The notes beneath the pieces are model-generated. The model was not told the origin of the DNA and searched no databases. It worked only from the letters and a program-made list of their open reading frames with translations. Shown piece by piece: positions 21,651-39,977 of a DNA stretch of 64,000 nt. Both the position numbers and the translations under genes were made by a program. Numbering within the stretch: position 1 is the stretch's first letter; each line of letters opens with the position of its first letter. Source of the stretch: Pogonophryne albipinna (lineage: Eukaryota > Chordata > Actinopteri > Perciformes > Artedidraconidae); NCBI GenBank assembly GCA_028583405.1, contig CM053253.1:7218451-7282450 (forward strand), written 5' to 3'.

Positions 21651-24600
21651 TTATACATTTGAAGGCCTATGGGCATAGATATAATCACAAAGAAATCTGG
21701 AAGGCAATTCAACAAACTTTGAGATAAGGCTATTTTTATCTAAAGCTTTTCGTCATTACTTGAGGGAAGCTTTACATCCAGCTGCCTCAGATTCCAATTA
21801 CAAGGACATGACTCTCAAACTGGAAAAACACCAATACAACATATCACGGAAGGTCTTCTTTAAAGCACTCTGGCAAGAAAAAGAAAATCTGAAGACCAGT
21901 TGCGGAAAAACAACCACCCAGTAACCGTCCCTTCCCTGCTGTGTATACTTATTACAGGCACCAGGGGTACAGGGGTCCGAATGTTCTCAGGGTAATCATG
22001 TTTTTGTTGGCAGCCTTCAGCGGGAGGAGTTTTAACTTCCATTTACTGAGAGCAGGAAGAAGGGCTGTTGGTGAAAGTTGGTCATGCAGCACTGCAGATA
22101 ACAGTACAAGTATTATCTAATTACTCATGATTTATTTTCTGAGCCACCGGCATCACGGATTAGAAGATGCATAAGGCGCAAAGGTCTCTGGGGGACTAGC
22201 CTCTGTATTAGCTTTAAAATAAGCACATTTAATGTTAACAGTAGGTGGTCTGTCTTTTCTTTCTTGCTTTGGTAACTATGATTAAAAAGGTTCTGCAGGG
22301 ATCCGTCCAAGGTCAGCGGGGCACGTGTGTCTCTGGTAGCAGAGGTTTTTCTTGCATCGCTGCGCTCCCTCTGTTCTGGCTGCTCTCCACCCCCCCTTTG
22401 GCCATTTTGAATGATAACAGACCATGTTTGGTTAGCTCGTGTAAAGAGAGGAGACAAGGCAGGGGGGGGAAAAGATATATCTGACATCAGACTGGAGAGA
22501 ATTTAATCTTAAATTCATCAAGTTGCTTAAGTCCCTCATTTTATTTTCCCACCAATGTAAAGTACTTGAGGGGCTTTTGTTTTTGTTTCATTGCTTGAGT
22601 TATAAGAAGTAGCATATTATCATTTTTTAAGCAAAAGAGCTAAATATTCTCGATTTCTAGCTTTTGAAATAATGAAGACTAGTTAGTTTTCCTTGTATGA
22701 TGGTAAACTAAATATCTACAGGTTTGACAAAAGAAGCTATTTTAAATCATCAGCCTGGGCTTTAAGTCATTGTACAGGCATTAAATCAAGATTGTTGATT
22801 GTAATCAGAAGAAATATCGAAATATTCGACATTTGCAGGCCTACCTATTACCCTAGCTTTTTTCCTTGAGGTTATATGTTTACTTTGGATCTAAAATCAC
22901 ATGGTTGCCTGCTTTTCTTTCCAAATTGCGGCATTTTAAGTGATGTGCAACAGCTTCCTTTAGCCATAAAATACCAAATCAGAACAAACCTCAGTTCCAC
23001 CCTTGTTTGTTGAGCTTGTCCCTGTCAAGACATGCCACAAACCATCTGTCTGCTGTATTGCAACACTAGTGCTTTATTGTAATCAGAACTGTTGGTGCAT
23101 AGATTACATGTTGACCGCACTGCCTGAGATCTGTTTTGGTTACACACAGCCTGCCAGGCGACAGTGAAGCAAACCACCACAGGCAGGCGAGCAGCCAGTG
23201 TTTATCTCCACCAGTGCTCATGCCCAGTAACACTGGCACTTGCCCAGCAACACTCATGCAGAGTGGGGGGTCCCAGGCTGCTCTTCCCCCCCCCCTCCAA
23301 CTGCTGAATCTCTAAGCACCATCTCCACGCAACCCAAGAATCTCCCCCAGACAGAAAGACAAGACAGACACCTTCCTTGTTCTCCCAGAAGCCAGGTTAT
23401 TTCATGCTGTCATCACTGCCTTATTCCCTAATGGATATAGGAAATACAAGTTGATTTGTTTTCAAACGAGAAGGAAGGGGTGCATTATCAGAGAAGAAAA
23501 GCAGAGATGATGAGAGAGGAGATGAGAGCTTTCAAAAGCTTTCCATGCTGTCATTAGCTCCCCTGAATGCAGCAGCTAATGTGTGGGAAGGACATGCATG
23601 CCAGTCCTTTACTGTACACACACAATACACAGAGGCACAATGGATGCACTTGAATGCATCATACATTTTCGAGGGAAAAATGTAATTAACATAATGTAAT
23701 TCACCGAGGGGGATTCATTTTTGACAGATTCAACGCGTGGCTGTGCAAAAGGAGATGCATTGTCTGCCGTGGTGCTGCCTGGGAAAATGCCTCTTTTTTT
23801 TTTAAATCATGAGGAAAAAATCTCGCTTCGTGACTCTGCAGCTCCATGCGGATGGTGTCTTACAACATTAATAATTTTTGTGCACATAAATCCACATTTA
23901 AAGCCGCGGAAATAATATTAAAATCGCCACTAACCTTGGTTGGGTCACCTCCTGTTATCCACTTGTTACAAAGGAAATGTAACACCATGGATCCCCCTGT
24001 TAAGTTTCCTGGCAGTCGGACAAAAACGCAGCAAAACGGGGCCGAAGCTGAAGCTCAATGGCGTGGATACCAAAAGTCCTGTGATGATAAGAGAGGTGTG
24101 TGTGTGTGATAAGAGCCTGGGTGTTTTTCTCAGGGTACCGTCTGCAAACAACGAGAAAAGGTTGTGTCTTCAAACAGCTGTTTTCCAAAATGGAGTTATC
24201 CGTGAACAGCCAATCAGAGGCTTCCTCTCCTCTGTTGGTTGGAGCCAACAGCACACTGCACTCTGAAGATCAAACACTTTATACACATTATGCATCTGTC
24301 TTTTTTTTTAAGGGATGAATCATTGTCGCTTTCATGTCAAGGCAGTCTTATTTATACACACATCAAAACACCAGACACCCCATCTGAGGAGATTTTCCTA
24401 GCAGGAAATTCCCAGATCTCCCATGTTGGTTTTTATGAAAGGCAGGATTCAGATCCTTTACTTCACTATAGCCTTAAAGCACAAATAGCTGTTACATAAT
24501 TTGCTGCATTAGGTAAAAGTGTGTCAGTATTATCAGGGATGTGTACATAAGAGAACTCAATGTTGTGACAATGTCCCCTGTGACTGTTACACTAATACAT

Positions 24601-25964
24601 ATAGTTAGATTCTTATTCCTCATGCATTCATACTACCCATGTTGTTTGCATGCTGTTTGTATTGGACTGCATGACGATGATTTTCTTCAGGTTTTGAGTG
24701 TAACAGATCACATGTAGCGGGTTGTCAGGATACCAAAAAGGAAAAGTATTCCCTTACAGTTACAAAGCTGTAATCATATTACTGGTACATGTTTTTAAAA
24801 ATGAGGATTATTAGCAGGATCACAATGTTACAATACGCACAATAACTAGTGTGGGTGATCCTAATATACTGTGTTTATTGAACTAAAATGGAGCATTCTC
24901 TGCGCAGATTTGTACTACTAATTAGACTATACTGCATGAATGTGTGTAAGAAAGGCAGGTTTTTCTTTTAAATACACCCTGTGCAGAGGACACATTTTTG
25001 ATACAAACCATCTTGATTTCTTCTTTTATAAGGTAATTCCTGTTTTCTCACAGAAAACCCTTTGAGTGAAAAACATCAGACTGAAATACATTTCTTAATG
25101 TCTTTATTTGCATTTGATAATTGATTAATCCAAAAGTAACTAAAACGGATTGGGTTACTTTAATGATCTGATACTTACATTTTCTACGGGTAATTAGTAT
25201 TTGCAATGGAATACAAGAAACCCTCCCTACTGCGATTTCCATTATGGATTAATTTGCCGATTGATTGTTTAGTTTGTAAAAATTCAGAATATCTCAGGTC
25301 CAATCCAAAACTTCTGTGAATCATAAATAATCAGGATATATGAGATGCACAATGCAAAGACTGTCTCTGCCCGTGTTTCTGTTAAACATTTGAAAAGCTT
25401 GATCCCAGGCTGAGATAACCCTGATGGCATCACTTTAACAACATCAGGGTTATCTTTCCGGACATTGGAAAGCTTCTTAGAGACAAAAAAACACATTACA
25501 GATGTTTCCAGAGGATGAACAGTATTCCAGTAAATTGACTTGAGTTGAGTGCCCCTTTTATGGATCTGCCTTGTTTCTTTTTGTGTTGTCATGAACTAAT
25601 ATAGAACACGATGAGTGTACAGAATTGCTCAATAAACCAGTGTCATGGAAACGGCAGACTAACAGTGTAGGCTGTGTGGAGCTAAAATAAAGCCTGCATG
25701 CTCTCTACATGCATGTGTGCCCAAAAATAGATCCTCAGGAGCCTTCATAGTTACACAATCATGATGCATACAAAATACTTCTGATTTCTTTGTGCAAATA
25801 TGTAAACATATGTCTGTTGTTGTTGAAAGCAACAGATTACATTTAAATGTGAAGATCTTACACACAAATCATACAATCTTTTTATAAAACGTGATACACT
25901 TATGCAGAATTAACTACTAAACAGTATTGTTAATTTATAATGCTCATAATAAATACACTTTGCT
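21651..25964. other. Intergenic DNA, no gene seen
   Basis: Over 4 kb without an exon I can support. Short proline- or serine-rich frames near 22.2-22.5 and 23.2-23.4 kb depend on C/G runs and have no domain. In mammals genes such as SERINC3 follow TTPAL, but I saw no exon of them. Confidence 0.5.
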
Positions 25965-26155
25965 TCATCTTTCAACCCGAAGCTTGTCGGTTCGATCCCA
26001 GCCCATATGTCGATGTATCCTTTGCCAGATACTTAACTCCGAGTGGCTCCCGATGGCAAACGGTGTGTGAATGTGTATGAATGTTAGCTATAGAGCAAGT
26101 GGTACTTCTCTGCATGAATGGGGCGAATGACTATAAAGCGCTTTGAGGGGTTGTA
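25965..26155 (+). mobile_element. tRNA-derived SINE fragment
   Basis: A near-canonical B box GGTTCGATCCC lies at about 25990. It is followed by a body with GGCAAACGGTGTGTGAATG and CTATAAAGCGCTTTGAGGGG, phrases typical of fish tRNA-derived SINEs. The A-box side is weak, so the 5' end is probably truncated. Confidence 0.75.
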
Positions 26156-27246
26156 AAGACCTGAAAGAGCACAAAGGACACAAATAAGACTTTCTCTGTT
26201 TCAGTTTATGGTCTTTACTACCAGCAATATCCTGAAACACAATATATCTTATAGTCACAGACATGCTCAAAATAAAAATATAAAAGACAATCAATATACA
26301 AGTTAGCTTCGGGCTACCCCGAGGAAACAGATCCAACATTATTGCACATTTCTGTACATGGCCTGGTGGGAAATTTGGCAAACCGGTTGTATACCTCATG
26401 AGACTCCTTTGATCAGTGATGGCCCCGTGTTAAGACTGAGTGATGAGAGCAAACCGTTAAAAAACAAAAGTTAAAAAAAACACAAGGCAAAGCTAAAGAA
26501 AACTAAAGCATCACCAAAACAAAGGCCTTCAAATACTGTGTTAAAGTTAGACATGAATTACTGTTAAATCTAATGTATTGTTCTCTCAGTTACAGCAGCC
26601 ATCCATTTGTAGTAAACCCACCCTTATGTAAGGAAGGCCCGGTTGAGAAAACACATGAATATGGCTTTGGTACAAACAAATCCAACATGATTTATACCAC
26701 ATGGGAAATCAACAGTTGAAGGCAACACATTAGACAGTTATTTACACAAAACATGTTGAGTTGTGGAGTGATGCTACTATAAAGACAGAGCACTGATGGC
26801 CAGTAAATGACTTGTGTAATTTTGATTCAATTAAAGGAGAGGTTCACACTTTTCCATTCCTACTTTTAAACAATACAGACATGCCCATATGTGCATTGAC
26901 TCCGTTTCTGTCTCCTGTACTGGCTGATAACAGATCGACGGTCCTGTATTTTCAAAGTTCAGTCAGATCCAAAATGAGGCTTTAGCAGCCTGTTAGCCAA
27001 ATCAAGATGGTAGCATCAACATGTTAGTGTTTTAGTATGAAAGTCCCGGACATTGTTTTTAGTAACAACATGATTTGCTTAACTGGTACTGCTGAAGGCT
27101 CATGATTTGATAAACTATCTGTTGGGAGAAAAAACTGAAAACATCAATGACATTTAGAAAAGGCTTTTTTGTTTTTCTTCAATTAAATAATACTCTCCAA
27201 TTCTGATATAACTGATGCTACTGCAGCATCTCCGCTAACCTCTTAA
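26156..27246. other. Intergenic DNA, no gene seen
   Basis: No exon recognised. It lies downstream of ttpal, so part may be 3' untranslated sequence. Confidence 0.45.
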
Positions 27247-27628
27247 AGGAGGGGTAGGTAATTCACTTCAGAAACACTTTTTGTTATATTCCATGGAATG
27301 CTCTTAACATCCCGATAGCAATGAATACATGAAATGCTTTGACAATAAATACATTAAAAAATGTATCTGTGGAAGCCGTGGCGCTGTAAAAAGCACGACC
27401 AATCATCTGAGCCGGGCCGGCTAAAGTAACTGGATGGCCTACCTGCCTGTCAGCCTTCCATCTGTGCACAAACTTATCTCGTGCCCTCATTGGTCATGTG
27501 CGCGTTCGTGTGTGTTGGAGGAGGGGCTCTGTAAGGAAGTCTGAAGGAAGGGGCAGATTTTTTTCGGCTGCATACTTTCAAATGCTAGCGCACTCGAGCT
27601 GGTTTCACCATTGTAACCTACCCTACCT
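27247..27628 (+). mobile_element. TTAA element, family F2 copy 2 (complete)
   Basis: Bounded by TTAA at 27243-27246 and 27629-27632, with ends AGGAGGGGTAGGTAA and CCTACCCTACCT. Length 382 bp, no coding capacity. CCAAT motifs occur in both arms. The sister copy is at 15052-15363. Confidence 0.87.
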
Positions 27629-27632
27629 TTAA

Positions 27633-28194
27633 GGGTCCGTCATTGTAAAAACAGTCGCCCCTCTGTGTCGTACCACATCCAAACTGAACTGAGGAATGCA
27701 ATGAGTTCTTAATGAAAAAATGAAATTCAAGGTACTATCAACATCACATGAAAGGAATATGCAGTTGCCAGTAGCCCCTCATAGGACATTGAGGACACAG
27801 ATTAACCACGTAGGTTGGGACAAAGAAAAGCATTTCTTAAAGCCTGGTATTTAGTGTCGTCTTGTAATTCTCGAAACCAGAAAGAAATCAGGCAAAACCC
27901 GATTCAATGTGAACTGAATGGCAAAACATGAACCTATCCTTTAACTTCCAGATATAACTCCACAGAGGACATGCATCGTGTCAAAAGCCTCTTTGCCTGA
28001 GCCTGCAGCTGCCTTAGGACCACGACTAAATGCTGGGCTACGTGTGATCTACAATAGACTTTCCACCTACAGTATAGTGCTGCTAAGTTAGTTAGTAAGG
28101 AAAATAAATCATGTATGATATTGGCAACTTGCCCTGTAAAAAAGTCTACACACATGTTTCAGACGAGACAGAAGGAGTCCTCTCAGAGAGTGTT
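27633..28194 (-). other. Probable ttpal 3' untranslated or flanking region
   Basis: Directly follows the ttpal stop codon on the minus strand. I found no clear AATAAA signal on that strand close by, so the transcript end is not placed. Confidence 0.35.
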
Positions 28195-31100
28195 TCAGTA
28201 ACAGTAGTAGAGTTGAGAGCGCAGCCCCCTGAAGGAGTCGTCGTCCTGCCCCCTGGCCTCCCCTTCAAACAGCATGGAGTCTGGCAGCACCACGCCCTCT
28301 AGTGGGTCGGGCTGGCAGAACTCCACGATGAACTCCTCCTCACAGCCCAGCAGCACCCTGGACCACGAACACAAGTCCAGCTGTCCGGCCGAGCCGCCGT
28401 ACTCCTCCGGCAGCACCGAGCAGGGGACGTTTTTGTGCAGAGAGCGCAGGTCGGAGCCGTGGAGGACGTACTGAGGAGAAGCACAGAGAACAAGTCAGAG
28501 ATGTCATCTGCTTCATCATTTCAAGTGGCTATGATCAATATTTCTGTTATAGAAATGAACCGACAAATAGTTACAGTATCTCCTAGCAGTTCCCCCAATA
28601 CCTTATAAGGGATGTATAGCTTCTTTCAGAGCGTTGTTCTGATTTACTCCAATAGGAAACTCTTTGAAATCACTACCTGACCTGCAACAACAGCCAGACA
28701 CAGTTAGCAGCTACCAGGTGGACATACTGTAGTGGAGCCTTTAGAGGCTTAACAGCACCCTTATCATTTCAGTGTTGTGCAAACATATTGCTTCTCTGCC
28801 CCCAAACGAATAATAACCAATCACTGTAGGTTTGAATGAACTCACATAACATTCCCAGAATAAATGTTTTCATAAGATTTATAAAATACAGGCTTGTGTA
28901 ACTGCTATTTTCAGTTCATTCCCCCAAAAGCAAATGCTAGACCATCCATTTGCGCAGATGAAAATAGACTGGCTGCGGATAAAAGGGAGGCACACAATTC
29001 AAAATAGTCCTTTGTGTAAAACAAAAGAGACAGAGACAATGAAAGGACAATAGTTACCCTCTCTGCCATCTTCTCCTTCAGAAAAGGCTTAATTATCGCA
29101 AAGATGCCTTTGAAAATCCTGGGCTCGTTTATTATGTTAACAGCCTTGATTCTGATTGGGAACCCATCCTGGGAATGAAAAGAGAAACCAAGTTCAGAAC
29201 AGTCACAGCTGGTGCTTGTCATTTCAGATGTGATTTGAGTGTAAATATTACACACTCTGCAGTCACAACTCAACAGCCAGAGCTTAAGAGCCACTGTTGT
29301 AAATGACGAGGGTTTTTTCCACGTGTGTCAACAGAATCACTGATATTTACTGCTGTGTCATTACAAAATAGAGTGACATTTTGAGCAAATGCAGCATTCA
29401 TACATCAATTCCAAAGAAAAAATTGGCATTTCATTACAATCATTTTATAAACACATTTAAAAAGGACATATAATACACATGTTCAGGTTCATATTTGTAT
29501 TGTTGTACCTCTACTGGGACATGTTTATGGCTTTAATGTTCAAAAAGCTCTTTATTTTCCTCATACTACAGCACCTCTTTTCACCCTCTGTCTGAAACCA
29601 GAGCCCAGTCTGCTCTGATTGGTTAGCTGGCCGGCTCTGTTGTGATTGGTCACCCACTTACAGATGTCCTGCCCCTTAATCTATCGTGTTGGAGCACTAC
29701 CTAACGTAGTGATGTCATTATGTTACTGATGTAAACAAAGGAGTTCAATGGAGGCATTTCAGGCAGACCATATACATGCACAAAAACCTATATAGCACAC
29801 TACAGTAGGGCTGCACGATATTGAAAAAAACTATATTTAACCCGATGAAGGATTTTAGTCACGGACGTCTGGATCTTAACTGGTTGACTCATCATACCTT
29901 AAGTCATGATCTAACATGTCATGATAATGCATGTTGCTTACCCTCAAATAAGGGGGTTCATCTGTGAATGAAGAAGAGAAGAACCTTTTTGTATCCAAAA
30001 TAGTTCCAGATGGCAGATGTTGCTTTTCTTTTTGGAAGTAAATCTTCATTCTCGCCGGTATTGTCCTCCTGTTCCTCGCTTTTACCGGTGTTTTAATGGT
30101 CTGCAAACTAGCGGGGCGGGGCCTGCTGTGATCTGATCAAGAATGACTGTGATTGGTGGTTTGCTGTGCATGCAGAGCCTGCATGTAACTCACTCAAGTA
30201 CCCCTGACATGAGAGCCGTGCAAGTTTTCCTTTTGTAGCAAGCAGCAAAATAATTGTAACATGACGTGTTTGAGTTAATTTACCTACTTAATATCGCACG
30301 TCCTATAAAAAAAAACATTAATAAAACATTAACATTAATAAAACATTAACATTCATAAAAAATATTAATAAAATTGCACGTCCCTGCGATGTGAATATGA
30401 CACGATATATCATTCAGCCCGACACTACAGTAAAGAGAACACTCAAAAACCATAACAGGGCCTCTCTAATACTAACACCTTAAAAGTGTCACCGGATCAT
30501 AAGACGTTAGATTTCTATTAGATGTCTCACCTGGAGGATGCTCACGACTTTTTTGGCGAGGAACGGGCCAGGATTGGACGCTTGTGACATGCCCACTCCG
30601 GTGTAGTCGGCTAAAATGACAATACCGTTGACCTGCGTCTCCTCCGGCTGGATCAGCTTCTCCAGAGTCAGATAGAGGGCTCGCACATTGTCAACAAACG
30701 GATAATCATTTGGTTTCCATTTCCCTGTAAAAGAAGATGTGAGTTTATTAAATTCATAAATAATTAGTAATAGGGTAAGTACTTAAAGATTATACAAATG
30801 TGAGGTCTACTTGATAATAAAGAATAACAACAATAAAACGTTATTGTCTAGAAGGGAGTTTGCTTTGCAATTAAAACAATAAAGTATATAAAAAAACAAC
30901 ATCATCAATCATCCATGACAGCACATAGCCCCATATAACTTATTCATTGATCATAAGAAAACATATTTGGTAAAAATAACAGAAGGACGTTTTAGAAAGG
31001 TGCCAAATGTAGACAAACGTAACCCATGTGACCAGAGGTTGTTTGACAGATGTGACATAAAGATGGAGCACCTGGGCGTAGACAGAGGATGTATCTGCCA

Positions 31101-31961
31101 CTGGGGTCGGGCTGTGGCAGCACTGTGAGGAAGCCCAGGTCCAGGACGTGCTTCACTGTGGACGGCTTCAGGTCCTGGAAGACTTCAGGCCAGGCTTTCC
31201 GACCCGCGTGGTAGTTGAGCAGCAGCTGCATGGCACGGTCGTAGTCAAACTTCCTGGCCCGCAGGAAGCGCAGCAGGAAGGCGTCATCCAGCCGGGTCCT
31301 GAGGTTGGGCTGCTCCTGCAGAGAGGGTAAAAAAATATGTGTTCAGAAATAAAACACTATACACCTCGTGAGTGCAGACCATCGCCAAAACCAATGCTAA
31401 ACTCACATGCTTCTCCTGGGTTCCAGATTTGTTTCGAAAACATCAACTCAAATTAGCAAGAATCCTGCAAGTAGATAAACCTTCAAAAGACCTCAATGCA
31501 ACTGTATTGGCATCAAGTTATTCAGACCTTTTGAAGTGCTACGTATAAAGGTAATGAGTTTGCTTCACTTCCGTTCATTATATTTCCCAAACTAACAGCT
31601 GTACAAGAACAGTGCCTTATTATGATTTATTAAATGAAATATGCAACAAAAAAAACATAGGAGTTTGAGACGTTAATTCAGTATTTTAATGTAAGGTTCC
31701 ACTAAACTACTTTGTCCTGCTTCAACAGTTACAGTATGTTTATATGAGTACCTTCAGAATCATGTCTCTCAGTGCTTGGACGTCCCGCAGACGCCACTCT
31801 GGCTTCTCCTGGAGCTCCTCCCGTGCTTTGTGCACCAGCTCGGGGGTCAGGGTGCAGGAGTACATGGGTGGGGGGGGCGCAGGGAACCAGCTGAATCCTG
31901 CAGCTGCTGACGAGTCCACGGGAGGAGACGTGAGATCGATGGACTCATGCTGATCGGCCAT
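28195..31961 (-). CDS. ttpal: Alpha-tocopherol transfer protein-like (CRAL-TRIO lipid carrier)
   Basis: Five coding exons on the minus strand: 31752-31961, 31072-31315, 30531-30724, 29058-29168 and 28195-28470. All have GT-AG borders and keep one frame, giving 344 aa (human TTPAL is about 342). The start is the ATG at 31959-31961, opening MADQHES. Residues 40-120 form the CRAL-TRIO N-terminal helices (AREELQEKPEWRLRDVQALR, DDAFLLRFLRARKFDYDRA). Residues 150-300 are the lipid-binding CRAL-TRIO fold (NGIVILADYTGVGMSQAS, DGFPIRIKA, NEPRIFKGIFAIIKPFLK, HGSDLRSLH, LPEEYGG). The protein ends LRSQLYYCY, as TTPAL does, which separates it from TTPA. The family binds hydrophobic ligands in the cytosol; the ligand of TTPAL itself is poorly known. 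Intron 4 (29169-30530) holds an F4 element. Reading is complete with no break. Confidence 0.95.
29461..30467 (-). mobile_element. TTAA element, family F4 copy e, in ttpal intron
   Basis: Left TTAA at 29457-29460. The F4 core is at 29610-29700 (CTCTGATTGGTTAGCTGGCC, TGTGATTGGTCACCC). The right end is degraded (AACAGGGCCTCTCTAA). It lies wholly within the ttpal intron between exons at 29168 and 30531, and is interrupted by a hAT element at 29806-30422. Confidence 0.8.
29806..30422 (+). mobile_element. Non-autonomous hAT element nested in F4 copy e
   Basis: Starts TAGGGCTGCACGATATTG and ends CGATATATCATTCAGCCCGA, imperfect inverted repeats. Exact 8-bp flanks CACTACAG (29798-29805, 30423-30430). 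The first nine bases match hAT family X but the rest differs, so I keep it separate. A tandem AACATTAATAAAACATT stretch lies near 30310. No transposase. Confidence 0.88.
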
Positions 31962-32861
31962 GGGCTGACTGGGTGAAGCTAATTGGACAGAGACATACTG
32001 TATATGAGAGAGGATCACAGAGGCTATGAAAACAGTTAAAGAAAGACTCATTAGAAGGATGAAAAGTTGAGTATTAAGGAAAATATGGTTCTCACAGAAC
32101 AGCGACAAAAATAGGATGAGGATATGATGCATTGTTTTAGATCAAACTACCAACAATGTTAACAAAAGTTAAAATAAATACACTCTTCAACAGCTACAGC
32201 AGTAACATACATATTAATAAAGCAGTAATATTAATCCAAAAACGTATATATAAGTAAACACTGACAGGGACTATTTCAGTGCGCAACCAGTACGTTTGTG
32301 CCTGTAACTAAAATATTTAAATTCCTGTTACCTGCCCAAATCATATCTGTCTTTAAACCAATCACAAGTGCTGTGGATTTTTGCCATATCATATTCATCA
32401 TAGTATTTGGGCAGTAATGGGTAAGGTTTCTAATGCATGACTTTGAATTGTAATGGAGTACAGTACACAGTGAGTTGTTAGTACTTCAGTAAAGGATATG
32501 AACACATCCTCCACTGCTGCATACATAGTTAACATCATTTGATATCACTTTGCCTTAACTGGAGAACATGTATTAGAAATGATACGTCTCTTGATACCTC
32601 AGAAAGGTAAGGAAAGCATGCATCTCTACATGTTTGTGTATAGCATTGACACAGACTAGCTAAAACAACCGCATCCTGAGCAGAACCGATGCGACACAAC
32701 TAAAGTCAGAATAAGGACTGAATACCAACCCGGAGATGCGTTAAACATTAACCGACTAGGACACACATAGGTGGCTTTTATGAGCATCCATTGGCAAGAG
32801 ATAAAAATGCATCACAGAGACGCTGCGACCAGGAAGAAAAAAAAAATCACTACCGACCTGT

Positions 32862-32950
32862 CAGGAAAATCCTTTTTCCGGGTAGAGGGATTGTGCTCTC
32901 TTATTGGTCCAAAATCAACCATGTGATTGGCTGATGACGCAGGGCGTTCC
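32862..32950 (-). promoter_or_regulatory. Likely ttpal promoter with two CCAAT boxes
   Basis: About 0.9-1 kb upstream of the ttpal start codon. On the minus strand there are two CCAAT motifs (plus-strand TATTGGTCC near 32900 and TGATTGGCTG near 32923), with TGATGACGCAGG between them and the gene-distal side. The open frame upstream of the ATG at 31961 is crossed by an AG acceptor near 31981, so a non-coding first exon probably lies nearer this promoter. The TSS is not visible. Confidence 0.4.
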
Positions 32951-33059
32951 AGATTTACGCATGGTTTTACGTCTGTTGTTTTGATGACAATGCTGCATTC
33001 AAGAGCCCATTGGAAACTAGCCACTAAAAACTTGGGAAAAAGTACCTCGTCGTACACAT

Positions 33060-34758
33060 TTTATTGTTCCTGTAGTGGGTGTTATAAGCCTCTTGGTTTG
33101 GTAATTTAACAAATGAAACTGACGTGGGAAGATTTCACTTGCTAAAACAAACACTACATTCAACTGTTATATGTATTGGCGTCAGTGCCTTTGGACATCA
33201 CATGTTGCTCATTACCATCATTAAAGTACTGATACCTGGTTCAAATCTAAGGACTACATTAACCACTTAATTTTAACCACGCGAGATGGCATTTAAAAAA
33301 ATAGACCATTTTTTGGCAGGGTACAGTTTAATCCATGCATACTACGTGGAGTTGTTCTTCCTGCAGATTGTTATATCTGTTTTTGACCATTTCTTTCTAG
33401 TAAGTTAATTTTATGATGACATGAAAACCTCCTGCTGACATGCCCTGTGGATCACATGGCTCAAGTAGGCTACACTTTATTACGCTAGGTGGCAGAGTTT
33501 GCCTTCATATTGCACAGCATTTATCACTGTCACGTCTCAAGATCTGCCAGGTATGCTTTCTACTTAAAATTACAAAATGAATTCTTAAAAGTACATCTAA
33601 CTACTGTATTCAAATGTGTTTTGCAAAGAAAAATACTATCTTTGATATCTTTTAATGGTGACTTTGATTCTTAAGTCTTACACTTTTAGTGGTGTGTCAA
33701 TGTAAGCTATGCTAAATGCAACACGTTGATATTAACTACGAACTATAATCATTAATAATTGATAATATATTACACTTATTCAACTGGAATATAGATATAT
33801 CTTAGTACCCCCCTCCCTCTGTTTGAATCACTGCTACATTATCTTTAATGACTTTATGGCACTTTATCAGTCTGAAGCAACCTGAGGCCATCAGTGAACT
33901 ACCACTGCCACGTTGGACTATTGTTTTTCCAACGTGTCATATATCTTTATTAAGTTGTCAGAATATGTTTTATCCCATTTACAAACATTGATAATATAAA
34001 AAAATGTACAAAATGCAATATAAAAATAGACCTTGAGATTTATTAATTCATCTTCACATTGTAAGGCGAAACAATGCTATGTGTGTAAGGCAGTACAGGT
34101 TATGAGGCACAGTGTAATACCATGACAAGGTACTAAACAAAAAATATAATATATATTTTCCAAAACCATTACAACATATTACTGGGAAACTTCTTTAGTG
34201 TGTCTGCCTGTGACTTTTACAAAGTGGCACCATAGAGTTCACTATTTCTACCTTACAAGTTCTACTGTTTAAATATATTTTCCAGTAAATAAAACAAACC
34301 AAATATATTTTAATCCTGTTACATAAAAGATGAGGTCGTTCAAGTGATTTCATTTAGCTTTGATAAAATGAAGAATTCCTAAGTTCCTGACAACGAGTTG
34401 ACACACTTTTAGCGCTAATGAGCATAAAATAAAATACTGTGCAACACTACATACACAACAATGTAAGGCCTGTTGTAACATTCATAAAATACTGAGATCA
34501 CGTCTAACATGAGCCTTACTGCACACACTGAGGCCATGCTGAAGGAAGTGATGTTACCCAATAATAAACTAAATATTTACAACAATGGACGTCTTTTTAT
34601 GTATCGACCTTACAGAACAGGATATTTTTGATGCCTTGAGTTTTGTTTGGCGTTCACTGAGCTTAACTGCAGCTGCATGTGAGAACAAATACATCCTTGA
34701 AGACAAACTGCAATCTGCAAGGGACATATTTGCAATTACATTCTACATATAAAGCAAC
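33060..34758. other. Intergenic region between ttpal and hnf4a
   Basis: AT-rich, with no exon recognised. Part may be hnf4a 3' untranslated sequence if polyadenylation at 34759 is not used. Confidence 0.5.
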
Positions 34759-34764
34759 TTTATT
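34759..34764 (-). terminator. Candidate hnf4a polyadenylation signal AATAAA
   Basis: TTTATT on the plus strand, about 108 bp downstream of the hnf4a stop codon. Other TTTATT strings lie farther away (for example near 34040), so this may be a proximal site only. Confidence 0.4.
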
Positions 34765-34871
34765 GTTTCAGACAGGTTAACAGCTTCGATGCTGATTATG
34801 TATAAAGTTACATATAAAAACCCTGGTTTAAGACAATAAAAAAACTGAAGGAATAAGGGTTCAGAGGACTG

Positions 34872-39728
<4,857 letters not shown>

Positions 39729-39900
39729 GTCTGCCAGTGCTTTGGACAAACAAATTCTCAACTACCTGACAGAGGGGCAGAAAGACTTGTCCAAGAAGCT
39801 AATGTCCCCCCCTCCTCTTCTCCTCTCACACCTCCACTAACCCCCCCTCGGCCTTTAGCTCCGCCCACTAACAAGGTTACCTGTCCCAGTGGAGGCTGAT
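39729..39900 (-). promoter_or_regulatory. hnf4a 5' untranslated / P1-type promoter region
   Basis: Immediately upstream of the first codon. The first eleven codons upstream are open, then a TAG in frame (39762-39764). A GC-box-like GCTCCGCCCACT occurs near 39858. I cannot place the TSS. Because the exon encodes the MDMADY start, it corresponds to the mammalian P1 (exon 1A) promoter. Confidence 0.45.
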
Positions 39901-39977
39901 GGGGACCCACTGGTGTCAGAGAGGAGCCCAGTGACTGACAGCCCTCTCCCTCGTGCTGAGAGGTGGAGTGTCTCTGT

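Noticed and set aside
31962..32132. N-terminal extension of ttpal by 57 codons (from a Met at 32132)
   Set aside because: The extension is hydrophobic and unlike TTPAL. AG acceptors just before the MADQ start indicate intron and 5' untranslated sequence.
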